From the NCBI GenBank assembly GCA_002382755.1, contig DFZT01000053.1, positions 1 to 61,443 of the forward strand: a DNA stretch of 61,443 bases, written 5' to 3'. Below, one piece after another: positions 1 to 7,303 of the stretch. The notes beneath the pieces were generated by a model, which was given only the letters and a program-made list of their open reading frames with translations, was not told the origin of the DNA and did not search any database. Source of the DNA: Firmicutes bacterium UBA4049 (GTDB lineage: Bacteria; Bacillota; Desulfotomaculia; Desulfotomaculales; Nap2-2B). How positions within the stretch are numbered: the first letter of the stretch is position 1; each line of letters starts with the position of its first letter. The position numbers were made by a program, and so were the translations under genes.

Positions 1-95
1 TAATTACGCTGCAGCAAAATGTATCCCTGTTTTTTCAGGTAAGAAGCCGCTTCATCTTCTCCTCGGCGCCCCAGGTTCTGTCTTTGGTTAGACAT
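1..95 (-). CDS. YraN/UPF0102 family protein, N-terminus only
   Basis: The first 31 residues are visible; the rest lies beyond the left edge. The start reads MSNQRQNLGRRGEDEA and then SYLKKQGYILLQRN, the characteristic opening of the UPF0102/YraN family (restriction-endonuclease-fold proteins of unclear role). An ATG at 93-95 follows a GGAG about 10 bases upstream. The gene runs leftward, immediately beyond the end of the IS91-like element, so its original upstream region may have been replaced by that insertion. Confidence 0.75.
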   Translation of the reverse strand, partial: MSNQRQNLGRRGEDEAASYLKKQGYILLQRN

Positions 96-126
96 CAATA
101 AACATCTCCGGCATTAAGAACAAATT

Positions 127-140
127 CGCCCTGTCGGGCG
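127..140. repeat. Palindrome at the presumed oriIS end of the IS91-like element
   Basis: A perfect 5-bp inverted repeat (CGCCC/GGGCG, 4-base loop) lies 27 bases past the stop of the 80-residue reading frame and 5 bases inside GAAC. HUH transposases recognise hairpins at the replication-origin end, so this is a candidate oriIS hairpin. It could also be a weak terminator, but no T-run follows on the minus strand. Confidence 0.35.
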
Positions 141-167
141 ACTAAAATCAAACATGGGATAGATATT

Positions 168-410
168 CTAAGGATTATCTCTATCCTCGGTTTCTCCCGT
201 ATGAGACATATCTCCTCCGCATTCCGGACAGACGGTTTCCGGCTTAAATCCTGGTTCCTCATCCCAGGCAAATTCATCAATTACCCATGCGGGAATCCAT
301 TCGCTATAACCACAACTCCGACAGCGATAGTTGTGATGGACTCTGTCCTCCGAACCGTCTTGGAACGGAACTACGTCTTCGTCCCATATCTCGTTCTTTT
401 TGCCCGTCAT
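168..410 (-). CDS. Small zinc-ribbon protein inside the IS91-like element
   Basis: This 80-residue protein has two CxxC pairs (CRSC near residues 30-33 and CPEC near 62-65) separated by an acidic, tryptophan-containing segment, so it probably folds as a zinc ribbon. Its start overlaps the last 107 bases of the transposase in another frame, implying coupled translation. The function is unknown. It may be an accessory protein of the element, or the transposase C-terminus may read out of frame over it. The regular cysteine pattern argues that it is genuinely coded. Confidence 0.5.
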   Translation of the reverse strand: MTGKKNEIWDEDVVPFQDGSEDRVHHNYRCRSCGYSEWIPAWVIDEFAWDEEPGFKPETVCPECGGDMSHTGETEDRDNP

Positions 411-1623
411 TTTCTTCTCTCACTTCTCTTAAATCAGTATAAGCATTATAGATGTAACCATATCGGGGATGCCAAATAATCCAAAGTTCCATCTCGCTTT
501 TACAACTCGGACAGATAAGGGGATTCTTGCCGAAATTCTGTATAAGACGTTCTTTCCATGCCCGTTTTCTGGTAACTCTAGGTTTGAGCTTGCTGCTAAT
601 CTTAGTTTTAATATAATTGTAAAGACCTACTACTTTTTGGGCCAATTTATTAATATCCCGGCGATAGAGTCCATATCTTCTGACCATCTTGAAATGTTTT
701 TTAGGAATGTGCATGATTAGCTTTCCAATGAATTCTAAGGCGTCTAGCTCTTTTTCTTTTCTTTTATGGTCTGTATGATCAATATACCAGAATTTTATAT
801 TCTTGCCGTCATAATTAATAATCCTGTATTCAGCAATTGCCGGACGGGCCAAATATCTCCCAATATATTTAGCCGCTCCTCTTGCATCCTTCATTCTAGT
901 TTTTGCATGTACATAAAAGCCTTTGGGATATCTGTGATACAAATCGGTAATATGTTTCTTTATGCCTGGCTCTTGACCAAATTTATTTTTAATAATGTCT
1001 GATAACACCTTTTGCCAGCTTTTCCGCAGGTACTCATAAGGTATATACCCTACGTCTTTCCAATTCTTGTGTTTATCCAGTGCCCCTTCTGTCACTAAAG
1101 CGTGAACGTGAGGGTTAAAGCTCATATCACGGCCAAAGGTATGCACTGTTGTAATTATACCAACTTCATAGCCTTTTCTTTTGGCTTTATTTCGATACCA
1201 GTATTGGATTACCTCAGCTACGCCGTCACTCAAATCCTTTAGCAGATCCCTGTGCCAATAAAACTTACTCCTGAGCTCTACAGGAATAGTAAATACTGTG
1301 TGACGGTGGCTTACGTCAATAATTCTTTCGACCTGCTTGTTAATCCAATTCTCTATATAAACCTTGCCGCAACGGTTACAGAACCGGCTTTTGCAGGAAA
1401 ACCCAACAATTTTACGGTGCTTACCACAATCTAAGCAGATATACTCAATATAACCATATTTAGGATCTCCACATCTTAGCATTTTTTCAACAGATTCTGT
1501 GACACTATCAACCATGTCTTTGGGAATCTTGTGTAAATTAACTCTGGCAAATTTATCCCAATGGTCAGCAAATATCTTTTTTATTTTAATTGTATTTACT
1601 TTTGTCTTACCATTAGTTTCCAT
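304..1623 (-). CDS. IS91-family transposase (HUH/Y2)
   Basis: The 439-residue protein opens with a cysteine-rich zinc-binding region (cysteines at 51, 63, 66, 77, 82 and 85), then the HUH metal site HVH at residues 172-174 and the paired tyrosines Y253 and Y257 in YIGRY. These are the hallmarks of IS91-type rolling-circle transposases, which cut one strand through a 5'-phosphotyrosine. The last 50 or so residues overlap the 80-residue zinc-ribbon frame and look unlike the family, so the useful C-terminus may be shorter. The start lies about 60 bases after a T-box terminator, so antitermination there would transcribe the transposase. Confidence 0.85.
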   Translation of the reverse strand: METNGKTKVNTIKIKKIFADHWDKFARVNLHKIPKDMVDSVTESVEKMLRCGDPKYGYIEYICLDCGKHRKIVGFSCKSRFCNRCGKVYIENWINKQVERIIDVSHRHTVFTIPVELRSKFYWHRDLLKDLSDGVAEVIQYWYRNKAKRKGYEVGIITTVHTFGRDMSFNPHVHALVTEGALDKHKNWKDVGYIPYEYLRKSWQKVLSDIIKNKFGQEPGIKKHITDLYHRYPKGFYVHAKTRMKDARGAAKYIGRYLARPAIAEYRIINYDGKNIKFWYIDHTDHKRKEKELDALEFIGKLIMHIPKKHFKMVRRYGLYRRDINKLAQKVVGLYNYIKTKISSKLKPRVTRKRAWKERLIQNFGKNPLICPSCKSEMELWIIWHPRYGYIYNAYTDLREVREENDGQKERDMGRRRSSVPRRFGGQSPSQLSLSELWL

Positions 1624-1682
1624 GCCTCAATTCTACACTTATCCACAATTTTCGAAAAGCATAATTTCCTAAACATAAATAA

Positions 1683-1716
1683 AAATCCCTTCGTCCCGTT
1701 GAGACGAAGGGGATTT
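1683..1716 (-). terminator. Intrinsic terminator of the T-box leader
   Basis: On the minus strand a stem pairing AAATCCC-TTCGTC with GACGAA-GGGATTT ends in a T-run. It directly follows the T-box antiterminator bulge, as in other T-box leaders where the two structures are mutually exclusive. Confidence 0.85.
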
Positions 1717-1990
1717 CTTCGCGGTACCACCCAACTTAACGGCTAAGATCAGCAAAACTCACCTAGCCGCTCGCTTATTACAGAGTACGGGATAAGGCAA
1801 CCTTTCCGATACTCCCTTTCTTTTAACGGCGAAAGCTCCGTCCGAGCCTACTCTTTTATAAAAAATTTCGGTCAGCATCTCCAGGGGGAGTTCAGCACCA
1901 TATAAAGGCCTCCTTACACCAGCCGGGGGCTCTCTGCGACTTTACTTAACGGCGCTTACTATTCCCTATCATCGCGTTTTAATCATTATA
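1683..1990 (-). ncRNA. T-box leader (tRNA-sensing), specifier probably CUC (Leu)
   Basis: The minus strand carries the T-box sequence GGGTGGTACCGCG at 1720-1732, followed by a terminator. Upstream is a Stem I with the AGTA loop-E element, a GCAGAGAG distal-loop element and a specifier loop. Pairing AGCGCC with GGTGCT, and TAGGG with CCCTG, leaves GAACTCC in the specifier loop, so the codon after the usual GAA is CTC (bases 1888-1890), reading leucine. UCC (Ser) is a less likely register. Such leaders read uncharged tRNA and control aminoacyl-tRNA synthetase or amino-acid genes. Here the next gene is a transposase, so the leader looks orphaned. Confidence 0.9.
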
Positions 1991-2000
1991 CTTAATCTAT

Positions 2001-2029
2001 AATTTAACAATTTTCCATTCCTGTGTCAA
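2001..2029 (-). promoter_or_regulatory. SigA-type promoter of the T-box leader
   Basis: On the minus strand TTGACA (2024-2029) is separated by 17 bases from TAAATT (2001-2006). It lies between the etfA stop and the T-box Stem I, so the leader has its own promoter independent of etfBA. Confidence 0.7.
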
Positions 2030-2054
2030 GATTCTTTTAACCGTCCAGTAAAAA

Positions 2055-3035
2055 TTAAGCTAAGATCTTCTTGAATTCAGCGGTAAGAATCGGCACAACA
2101 TTGAAAAGATCTCCAACAATACCGAAATCGGCTACTTTGAAAATGTTAGCTTCCGGGTCTTTGTTAACCGCAACGATGCACTTGGATGAGCCCATTCCGG
2201 CAAGGTGCTGGATAGCTCCTGAGATACCGCAGGCAATGTAAAGTGTCGGGGAGACTGTCTTTCCAGTCTGTCCGACCTGAATGCTCTGTGGAACCCAACC
2301 GGCATCAACAGCTGCGCGGGAAGCGCCCACAGCAGCGCCCACTACATCCGCCAAAGTTTCCAGGATGGGGAAGTTCTCCGGGCCTTTCATGCCGCGGCCG
2401 CCTGAAACAATGATGTCGGCCTCGGTAAGCTCGGGGCGGGAACTTACCTGGAGCACGATGTCCTTGATAACCTGCCGGACATCTCCGACATTTGCGGAAA
2501 CAGCCACAACCTCGGCTGTTTTGCCGGCCGCGGGAGCGTCTATCGGCAGAACGTTGGGACGTATTGTTGCAATAGCCGGACGCGCTTCCGGAATGGTTAC
2601 TTTGATGATAGCCTTGCCGGCATAAATGGGACGGGTGAAAACAAGCTGCCCGTTTTCCACTTCAATGTTAATGCAGTCGCTTGCTGCGCCGGTTCCCAAA
2701 CGCTGGGCCAACTGCGCCGCCAAATCACGGCCGCGAATTGAAAAACCTAACAGGAAGGCGCTGGGCTGCTGCTCCTGCAGGATGGATCCAATTACGTTGG
2801 TAAACGCATCGGTAGTAAACTTTTCCAAAGCGTCGCTTTCTGCGACAAATACTTTATCGGCGCCGTATTCGCCAAGAGCGGCGGCTAATCCGGAAACACC
2901 TTTCCCGGCCATAACCGCGCAAACTTCCTCGCCCAGTTCGTTGGCTGCTTTGCGCGCCGCACATAACAATTCATAAGTTACCTTTTTTACTTTTCCGTCT
3001 TTAACCTCTGCAAATACAAAAATTCCTTTTGCCAT
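2055..3035 (-). CDS. etfA: Electron transfer flavoprotein, alpha subunit
   Basis: The 326-residue protein has the typical EtfA length. Its C-terminal FAD-binding half is clear: SGGRGMKGPENF, the GASRAAVDAGW segment, VGQTGKTVSP, ACGISGAIQH and VNKDPEANIF. EtfA carries the catalytic FAD and passes electrons between acyl-CoA dehydrogenases or related flavoproteins and a quinone or ferredoxin system in the cytoplasm. It follows etfB by 18 bases with its own Shine-Dalgarno, so the two are one operon. No acyl-CoA dehydrogenase lies in the window, so the partner enzyme is unknown. Confidence 0.95.
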   Translation of the reverse strand: MAKGIFVFAEVKDGKVKKVTYELLCAARKAANELGEEVCAVMAGKGVSGLAAALGEYGADKVFVAESDALEKFTTDAFTNVIGSILQEQQPSAFLLGFSIRGRDLAAQLAQRLGTGAASDCINIEVENGQLVFTRPIYAGKAIIKVTIPEARPAIATIRPNVLPIDAPAAGKTAEVVAVSANVGDVRQVIKDIVLQVSSRPELTEADIIVSGGRGMKGPENFPILETLADVVGAAVGASRAAVDAGWVPQSIQVGQTGKTVSPTLYIACGISGAIQHLAGMGSSKCIVAVNKDPEANIFKVADFGIVGDLFNVVPILTAEFKKILA

Positions 3036-3053
3036 CTATTTATATAACCCTCC

Positions 3054-3821
3054 TTAGATAACTTTTGCTTCTTCGCGCAAAGCTTTTACTACTGCCGCTG
3101 CGGTGTCGGCAGGCTCACCGTCAAAGACTTTGCCCGCCGCCCTTGCCGCGGGAAGGGAAACACTCAGTACCTTTACTTTGGCCGCAACTGCGCCGGCATC
3201 CAGGCCGAGATCGCCTAAGCCCTTCTTGTCCATGGGCTTCTTCTTAGCCTGCATAATGCCTTTCATGGAAGGATAACGGGGTTCATTCAGGCCTTTTTGA
3301 GCGGTAATAATCGCCGGCAGAGGAATTTCGATTACTTCAGTGCCGCCTTCTATTTCGCAGGTCGCCGTTGCTTTGCCCGCTTCAACATCTATCTTGGCAG
3401 CTAATTTGGCAATGGGAATTCCAAGGATTTCCGCCACACGGCCCGCTACCTGAGCGGAACCGTCGTCAACAGCGCGCCAGCCGGCAAGAATAAGGTCGTA
3501 TTCCATCCCGGAAACAGCCTTGGCTAAAATTGTCGCTGTCGTAAATTCATCTACATCGTCAGTCCCCGGATTAATAAGGACAGCCTTGTCTGCGCCCATG
3601 GCCAGAGCCTGCCGCAGGGCGTCCTGTACCCCATCGTCCCCTGTGCTGATCACTGTAACTTCTCCGCCTAAACTTTCTTTAATTTTAAGGGCTTCTTCAA
3701 CAGCAAATTCATCATAGGCGTTGATGATCATGCTGACACCAGAGCGGCTGATCTTACCGCCTTCTATCGAAATTTTTGCTTCCGTATCAAAAGTTTGCTT
3801 CAACAAGACTAAAATCTTCAT
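3054..3821 (-). CDS. etfB: Electron transfer flavoprotein, beta subunit
   Basis: The 255-residue EtfB begins MKILVLLKQTFDTEAK and contains NAYDEFAVEEALKIKE and the DDGSAQVAGRVAEILG segment of the nucleotide-binding fold. EtfB heterodimerises with EtfA and holds AMP, or a second FAD in bifurcating members; the bifurcating type cannot be decided by eye. The ATG follows GGAGGAAGAGC. It is the first gene of etfBA and reads away from htpX. Confidence 0.95.
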   Translation of the reverse strand: MKILVLLKQTFDTEAKISIEGGKISRSGVSMIINAYDEFAVEEALKIKESLGGEVTVISTGDDGVQDALRQALAMGADKAVLINPGTDDVDEFTTATILAKAVSGMEYDLILAGWRAVDDGSAQVAGRVAEILGIPIAKLAAKIDVEAGKATATCEIEGGTEVIEIPLPAIITAQKGLNEPRYPSMKGIMQAKKKPMDKKGLGDLGLDAGAVAAKVKVLSVSLPAARAAGKVFDGEPADTAAAVVKALREEAKVI

Positions 3822-3839
3822 GCTCTTCCTCCCTCTTGA

Positions 3840-4157
3840 GTTTAGTTCAATCGGTTAATAATAAAATTAATCTTTTAGCTTCTAAAATTTCTTGTCCCTG
3901 TCGGCAAAAACCTTGTCTTTTCCCCTCCCTTGCAGATGCTGTTGGAAATTTTTTACTACCTCGAGCGCTTCATCTATGATTGACCCGATAAGTAACTTAA
4001 CCCCCCTTCAGTATCTAATTCAAATATTACGGAATCATTTTAACAATTACGGCCAGATTTGTACAGAGGAAGTTTTTTTCGGGTTATTAAAGCAGTTTAG
4101 TTTGAATAACAGTTTTGAATAACAGTAAAGAAATATTTAATAATAAAAATAAAACGA
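3840..4157. other. Gap between etfB and htpX; no gene supported
   Basis: This AT-rich stretch should hold the leftward etfB promoter, but I found no convincing -35/-10 pair on the minus strand. Short open frames in it, such as one ending at 4122, lack a Shine-Dalgarno and are not called. Confidence 0.5.
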
Positions 4158-4187
4158 TTGCCGCGCAGGACCTTTTTAGACTATAAT
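4158..4187 (+). promoter_or_regulatory. Probable htpX promoter
   Basis: TTGCCG at 4158-4163 and TATAAT at 4182-4187 are separated by 18 bases, about 80 bases before the htpX start. Confidence 0.55.
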
Positions 4188-4265
4188 ATAATATAGATCA
4201 ATTATAAATAGATCCAGTTATGGTAAATTAATGGGATTACTAAGAACAGGAGGCTATTTAAAATC

Positions 4266-5111
4266 GTGAATAACTTTAAAGCCTGGTTATTGATGGGCCT
4301 GCTCACAGTCCTGCTGGTTTTAATCGGAAGTTTGATCAACGGCAGATCCGGAGCTTTGCTTTTCTTTATTATTGCGCTGGCGATGAACTTTTTCAGCTAC
4401 TTTTTCAGTGACCGGGTAGCTATTTCAATGACCAGGTCAAAACCGCTGGCCGAGCATGAAGCGCCTGAGCTTTATGATATAATACGCAATTTAACTTCAA
4501 GCGCGGGTCTGCCGATGCCCAAGGTTTACATCACACCTTCGTCTCAGCCCAACGCTTTCGCCACAGGCCGCAATCCTGCGCATTCCGCTGTGGCGGTTAC
4601 CGAGGGACTGCTGCAGATCCTTAACCGGAGCGAAATAGAAGGCGTTCTTGCGCACGAACTCGCCCATGTAAAGAACCGCGATATCCTGATTGGGACAATC
4701 GCGGCGACAATCGCGGGCGCTATAACCATGATCGCCAATATGCTTCAGTGGGGCCTTATCTTTGGCGGGGGCGACGAGGATAACGACAACGGTTTCCTGG
4801 GACTTGCCGCTACTTTGCTGATGATTATCCTGGCGCCGCTGGCGGCGACTCTAATTCAGCTTTCAATTTCAAGGACGAGGGAATTCCAGGCGGACGCCTC
4901 AGGAGCGCGCATAGCGGGGCAGGCCGGCGGGCTGGCCAACGCTCTGTTAAAGCTGGAACGGGCGGCCAGCCGCATCCCGATGCAGGTCAACCCCGCCGCC
5001 TCGCACATGTTCATTGTCAACCCGCTTTCCGGCGAATCATTCACCCGCCTTTTCAGCACCCACCCGCCGATTGCGGAACGCGTCAGAAGGCTGGAGGAAC
5101 TCAGGCTTTAA
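4266..5111 (+). CDS. htpX: HtpX-family membrane zinc metalloprotease (M48)
   Basis: The 281-residue protein has two N-terminal membrane segments (about residues 6-48), the zinc motif HELAH near residue 137 followed by NRD, two more hydrophobic segments (about 147-205) and SRTREFQADASGA with the third zinc-ligand glutamate. HtpX degrades damaged or misfolded membrane proteins, with its active site facing the cytoplasm. The start is GTG after AGGAGG. Its last 11 bases overlap the end of the convergent asnB gene. Confidence 0.92.
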   Translation: MNNFKAWLLMGLLTVLLVLIGSLINGRSGALLFFIIALAMNFFSYFFSDRVAISMTRSKPLAEHEAPELYDIIRNLTSSAGLPMPKVYITPSSQPNAFATGRNPAHSAVAVTEGLLQILNRSEIEGVLAHELAHVKNRDILIGTIAATIAGAITMIANMLQWGLIFGGGDEDNDNGFLGLAATLLMIILAPLAATLIQLSISRTREFQADASGARIAGQAGGLANALLKLERAASRIPMQVNPAASHMFIVNPLSGESFTRLFSTHPPIAERVRRLEELRL

Positions 5112-6948
5112 TTGCAACTTTATATTCCCGCAGCCAGAAATCAACCTGGAGCAGGTAGGCGAAAAGCTGCGCGCCGCCCATGAGCTGGCTGAACCATGCC
5201 GGGTTAAAGTCCGCCGCATTTGAAGATATTATTTTATCCAGAACAGGCCGGTTAAGCAGGCGCCCCAGCGGTGAGGCAGGGTCGCTTAGTGTATCCGCCA
5301 GCAAATCACGGACAGCCGCAAGGTAATCCGGATGGTGTGTTTTTGGATAGGGGCTTTTTTTGCGCCAGAGTACTTGATCAGGCAGGACACCTGTCAGCGC
5401 CCGGCGTAAGATGCCTTTTTCCATGTTGCCGCAGCTTTTCATCGGCCAGGGAATATTCCAGGCATACTCTACCAGACGGTGATCACAAAAAGGGACGCGC
5501 ACTTCAAGACCGGCAGCCATACTCATCCGGTCCTTCCGGTCCAGGAGCATCGGCATAAATCTCGTCATCGTAAGGTACAGCATTTTGCGCGATCTCGCTT
5601 CCAGAACACTTTCCCCCGGCAAAAAAGGTACTTCTTCTACCGCCTCTTCAAATCTGCGGGCAGCATATTCCTGAGGCCTGATAAGCTCGCGAAGTTCGGG
5701 AGAAAGGATGTCCGCCCGTTCCGGAACCATACGTATCCAGGGAAAAGTTTCGGCGTCAAGATCCTTCTCGCTGTGCAGCCATGGATAGCCCCCGAAGATC
5801 TCATCCGCGCACTCTCCGGACAGCGCTACTGTAGCTCTCTTTTTTATTTCCTTGCTGAACAGGTATAAAGAAGCGTCAATATCAGCCATGCCGGGAAGGT
5901 CGCGGGCTATCACGGCCCTGGATAAAGCTTCCGCCAATCCGGGAGTATCAATTGTCACATGGTGGTGCTCCGTACCCAGATAACCGGACATTAACAAAGC
6001 CCACTGCGTGTCAGGATCCGGCTGGAAATAGTTTGGCCTGAAATAAAGGTCATTTTCAAGATAATCTATCGAATAGGTATGCAAAGTCCCTCTTCCTGCT
6101 CGTGCATAAACATCTGCGGCAAAGGCCGAAATCGCGCTTGAGTCAATGCCGCCGGAAAGAAATACGCAAACAGGCACGTCCGAGACCAACTGACGATTTA
6201 CCGTATCTTCCAAAAGCTCGCGTACTCTTTGTATGCCGGTATCCAGGGTATCTTCAAACGGCCTGCTTTCCAAAGACCAGTACTGCCGCAGATGAACGCC
6301 GTCCTGACGGCAGGTCAGGCAGTATCCCGGTTTAAGTTCTTCTATCCCACGGAACACGCCGCATCCGGGTGTCCTGGCCGGACCCATAACAAATATCTCA
6401 GCCAAACCCTGAGCGTCTATTTCCGGTTCAACAAGCGGATGCGCAAGCAGCGATTTCAGCTCCGAACCGAACAGAAAAGCGCTGCCGCGCTGGGCATAAA
6501 AAAATGGTTTTACTCCCAGCCGGTCACGGGCGCAAAAAAGACTTCGCCTGGACTCATCCCAGACGGCAAAAGCAAAAATCCCGTTAAAACGCCGCACACA
6601 ACCGGCGCCCCATTCAATAAAAGAAAGCAGAAGCGCTTCCGTGTCCGAATATCCTTCGAACGTATAGCCGCGGGATTCCAGCTCCCGGCGCAGTTCAGCG
6701 GTATTATACAGCTCCCCGTTATAGACCAGGATATATTTGTGGTCGCCGCTCTGTCGGACCATAGGCTGCCCCCCGCCTTCCGGGTCAACAACGGTCAGCC
6801 TGCGGTGAGCCAGGACAGCTGCAGTCGACACCCAAATCCCGGCGGCATCCGGCCCTCGAAAAGAATGTGTTTTGTTCATCTCTTCAACGATAGGTTGTTT
6901 AAATGTCAGATCTGTCTCCCAATCTATCCAGCCTGTTATTCCACACAT
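5101..6948 (-). CDS. asnB: Asparagine synthetase, glutamine-hydrolysing
   Basis: I place the start at MCGITGW (ATG 6946-6948, GGAGG upstream) because Cys2, exposed after removal of the Met, is the nucleophile of the N-terminal class II glutaminase. The longer upstream frame would bury it. The glutaminase half (about 1-200) holds RGPDAAG and AHRRLTVVDP; the synthetase half holds the PP-loop LSGGIDSSA (about 255) and SGECADEIFGGYPW. At 615 residues it has the normal AsnB length. It makes asparagine from aspartate with ATP and glutamine. It is divergent from the glutamine-synthetase-like gene, in a neighbourhood of amide-nitrogen enzymes. Confidence 0.93.
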   Translation of the reverse strand: MCGITGWIDWETDLTFKQPIVEEMNKTHSFRGPDAAGIWVSTAAVLAHRRLTVVDPEGGGQPMVRQSGDHKYILVYNGELYNTAELRRELESRGYTFEGYSDTEALLLSFIEWGAGCVRRFNGIFAFAVWDESRRSLFCARDRLGVKPFFYAQRGSAFLFGSELKSLLAHPLVEPEIDAQGLAEIFVMGPARTPGCGVFRGIEELKPGYCLTCRQDGVHLRQYWSLESRPFEDTLDTGIQRVRELLEDTVNRQLVSDVPVCVFLSGGIDSSAISAFAADVYARAGRGTLHTYSIDYLENDLYFRPNYFQPDPDTQWALLMSGYLGTEHHHVTIDTPGLAEALSRAVIARDLPGMADIDASLYLFSKEIKKRATVALSGECADEIFGGYPWLHSEKDLDAETFPWIRMVPERADILSPELRELIRPQEYAARRFEEAVEEVPFLPGESVLEARSRKMLYLTMTRFMPMLLDRKDRMSMAAGLEVRVPFCDHRLVEYAWNIPWPMKSCGNMEKGILRRALTGVLPDQVLWRKKSPYPKTHHPDYLAAVRDLLADTLSDPASPLGRLLNRPVLDKIISSNAADFNPAWFSQLMGGAQLFAYLLQVDFWLREYKVAIKA

Positions 6949-7102
6949 GGCAAATCCTCCATTTTCATTTAATCTTACGGGCGCGGATATGATCCGACAT
7001 ATCATCTAACCTTCATTGGTTGCCTTATCCTATGCGCCAGACTGATAAAAATGAAGCTTGAAAGAAGAGGTAAATATTGTATCCGCAAAAAACAAAAAAC
7101 TA

Positions 7103-7131
7103 TTGACTATGGAATCCCGGTATGGTAAAAA
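7103..7131 (+). promoter_or_regulatory. Promoter for the glutamine-synthetase-like gene
   Basis: TTGACT at 7103-7108, a 17-base spacer and TAAAAA at 7126-7131. It lies upstream of the attenuator hairpin at 7178-7226, so the hairpin falls inside the transcript. Confidence 0.6.
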
Positions 7132-7177
7132 TAAATCAAATACTCTTTTTAATATTTCAACTTAAATAATGACAAAG

Positions 7178-7226
7178 GCGTCTTAAACAGGTCAGAGAGG
7201 ACCTGATTTAAGGCGCTTTTTTGTTT
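7178..7226 (+). terminator. Attenuator-like terminator with an AGAGAG loop
   Basis: GCGTCTTAAA pairs fully with TTTAAGGCGC and CAGGTC pairs with GACCTG (one A bulged), leaving the six-base loop AGAGAG at 7194-7199; a T-run follows. No plus-strand gene lies upstream because asnB is divergent. The terminator therefore sits between a promoter and the gene it precedes, the arrangement of attenuation. The loop has A at position 1 and G at position 4, as in ANTAR-protein target hairpins. A clear second hexaloop hairpin was not found. Confidence 0.7.
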
Positions 7227-7246
7227 TCTCAAGGAAAGGAGGGCTG

Positions 7247-7285
7247 TTGCGGATCAACCGGTCAGTTAATTACTTAAATTATTAA
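7247..7285 (+). CDS. Possible 12-codon leader peptide
   Basis: A TTG start with an excellent Shine-Dalgarno (AAAGGAGGG at 7235-7243) opens a 12-codon frame ending in TAA at 7283-7285, 18 bases before the next start. It lies after the attenuator hairpin, so it may couple translation to the glutamine-synthetase-like gene. It is too short for coding statistics. Confidence 0.25.
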   Translation: MRINRSVNYLNY

Positions 7286-7303
7286 TTCGAGGAGGATAAT
7301 AAT

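Larger units (their letters stand above)
122..1660 (-). mobile_element. IS91-like (HUH, Y2) insertion element, approximate ends
   Basis: The element contains the transposase (304-1623) and a small zinc-ribbon reading frame (168-410). Its left, oriIS-like end is suggested by a short palindrome at 127-140 (CGCCC-TGTC-GGGCG) directly inside the tetranucleotide GAAC at 118-121, the target sequence known for IS91. IS91 elements lack terminal inverted repeats and make no target duplications, so the right end cannot be read from symmetry; it must fall between the transposase start and the T-box terminator at 1683. End positions are inferred. Confidence 0.5.

Noticed and set aside
2281..2976. Two long plus-strand frames opposite etfA
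   Set aside because: They mirror the codon pattern of the GC-richer etfA gene, lack ribosome sites and resemble no family.
3892..4122. 76-codon plus-strand frame between etfB and htpX, with a protein-like second half (MIDPISNLTPLQYLIQ...)
   Set aside because: No Shine-Dalgarno at either possible start, no recognisable relative, and it lies in what should be promoter DNA.
5101..5111. Possible annotation error at the htpX/asnB junction
   Set aside because: Both ends are supported by homology; the 11-base convergent overlap is real and unremarkable.
6229..6972. 247-codon frame antisense to asnB
   Set aside because: asnB on the other strand is unambiguous; the antisense product is basic, low in order and has no ribosome site.
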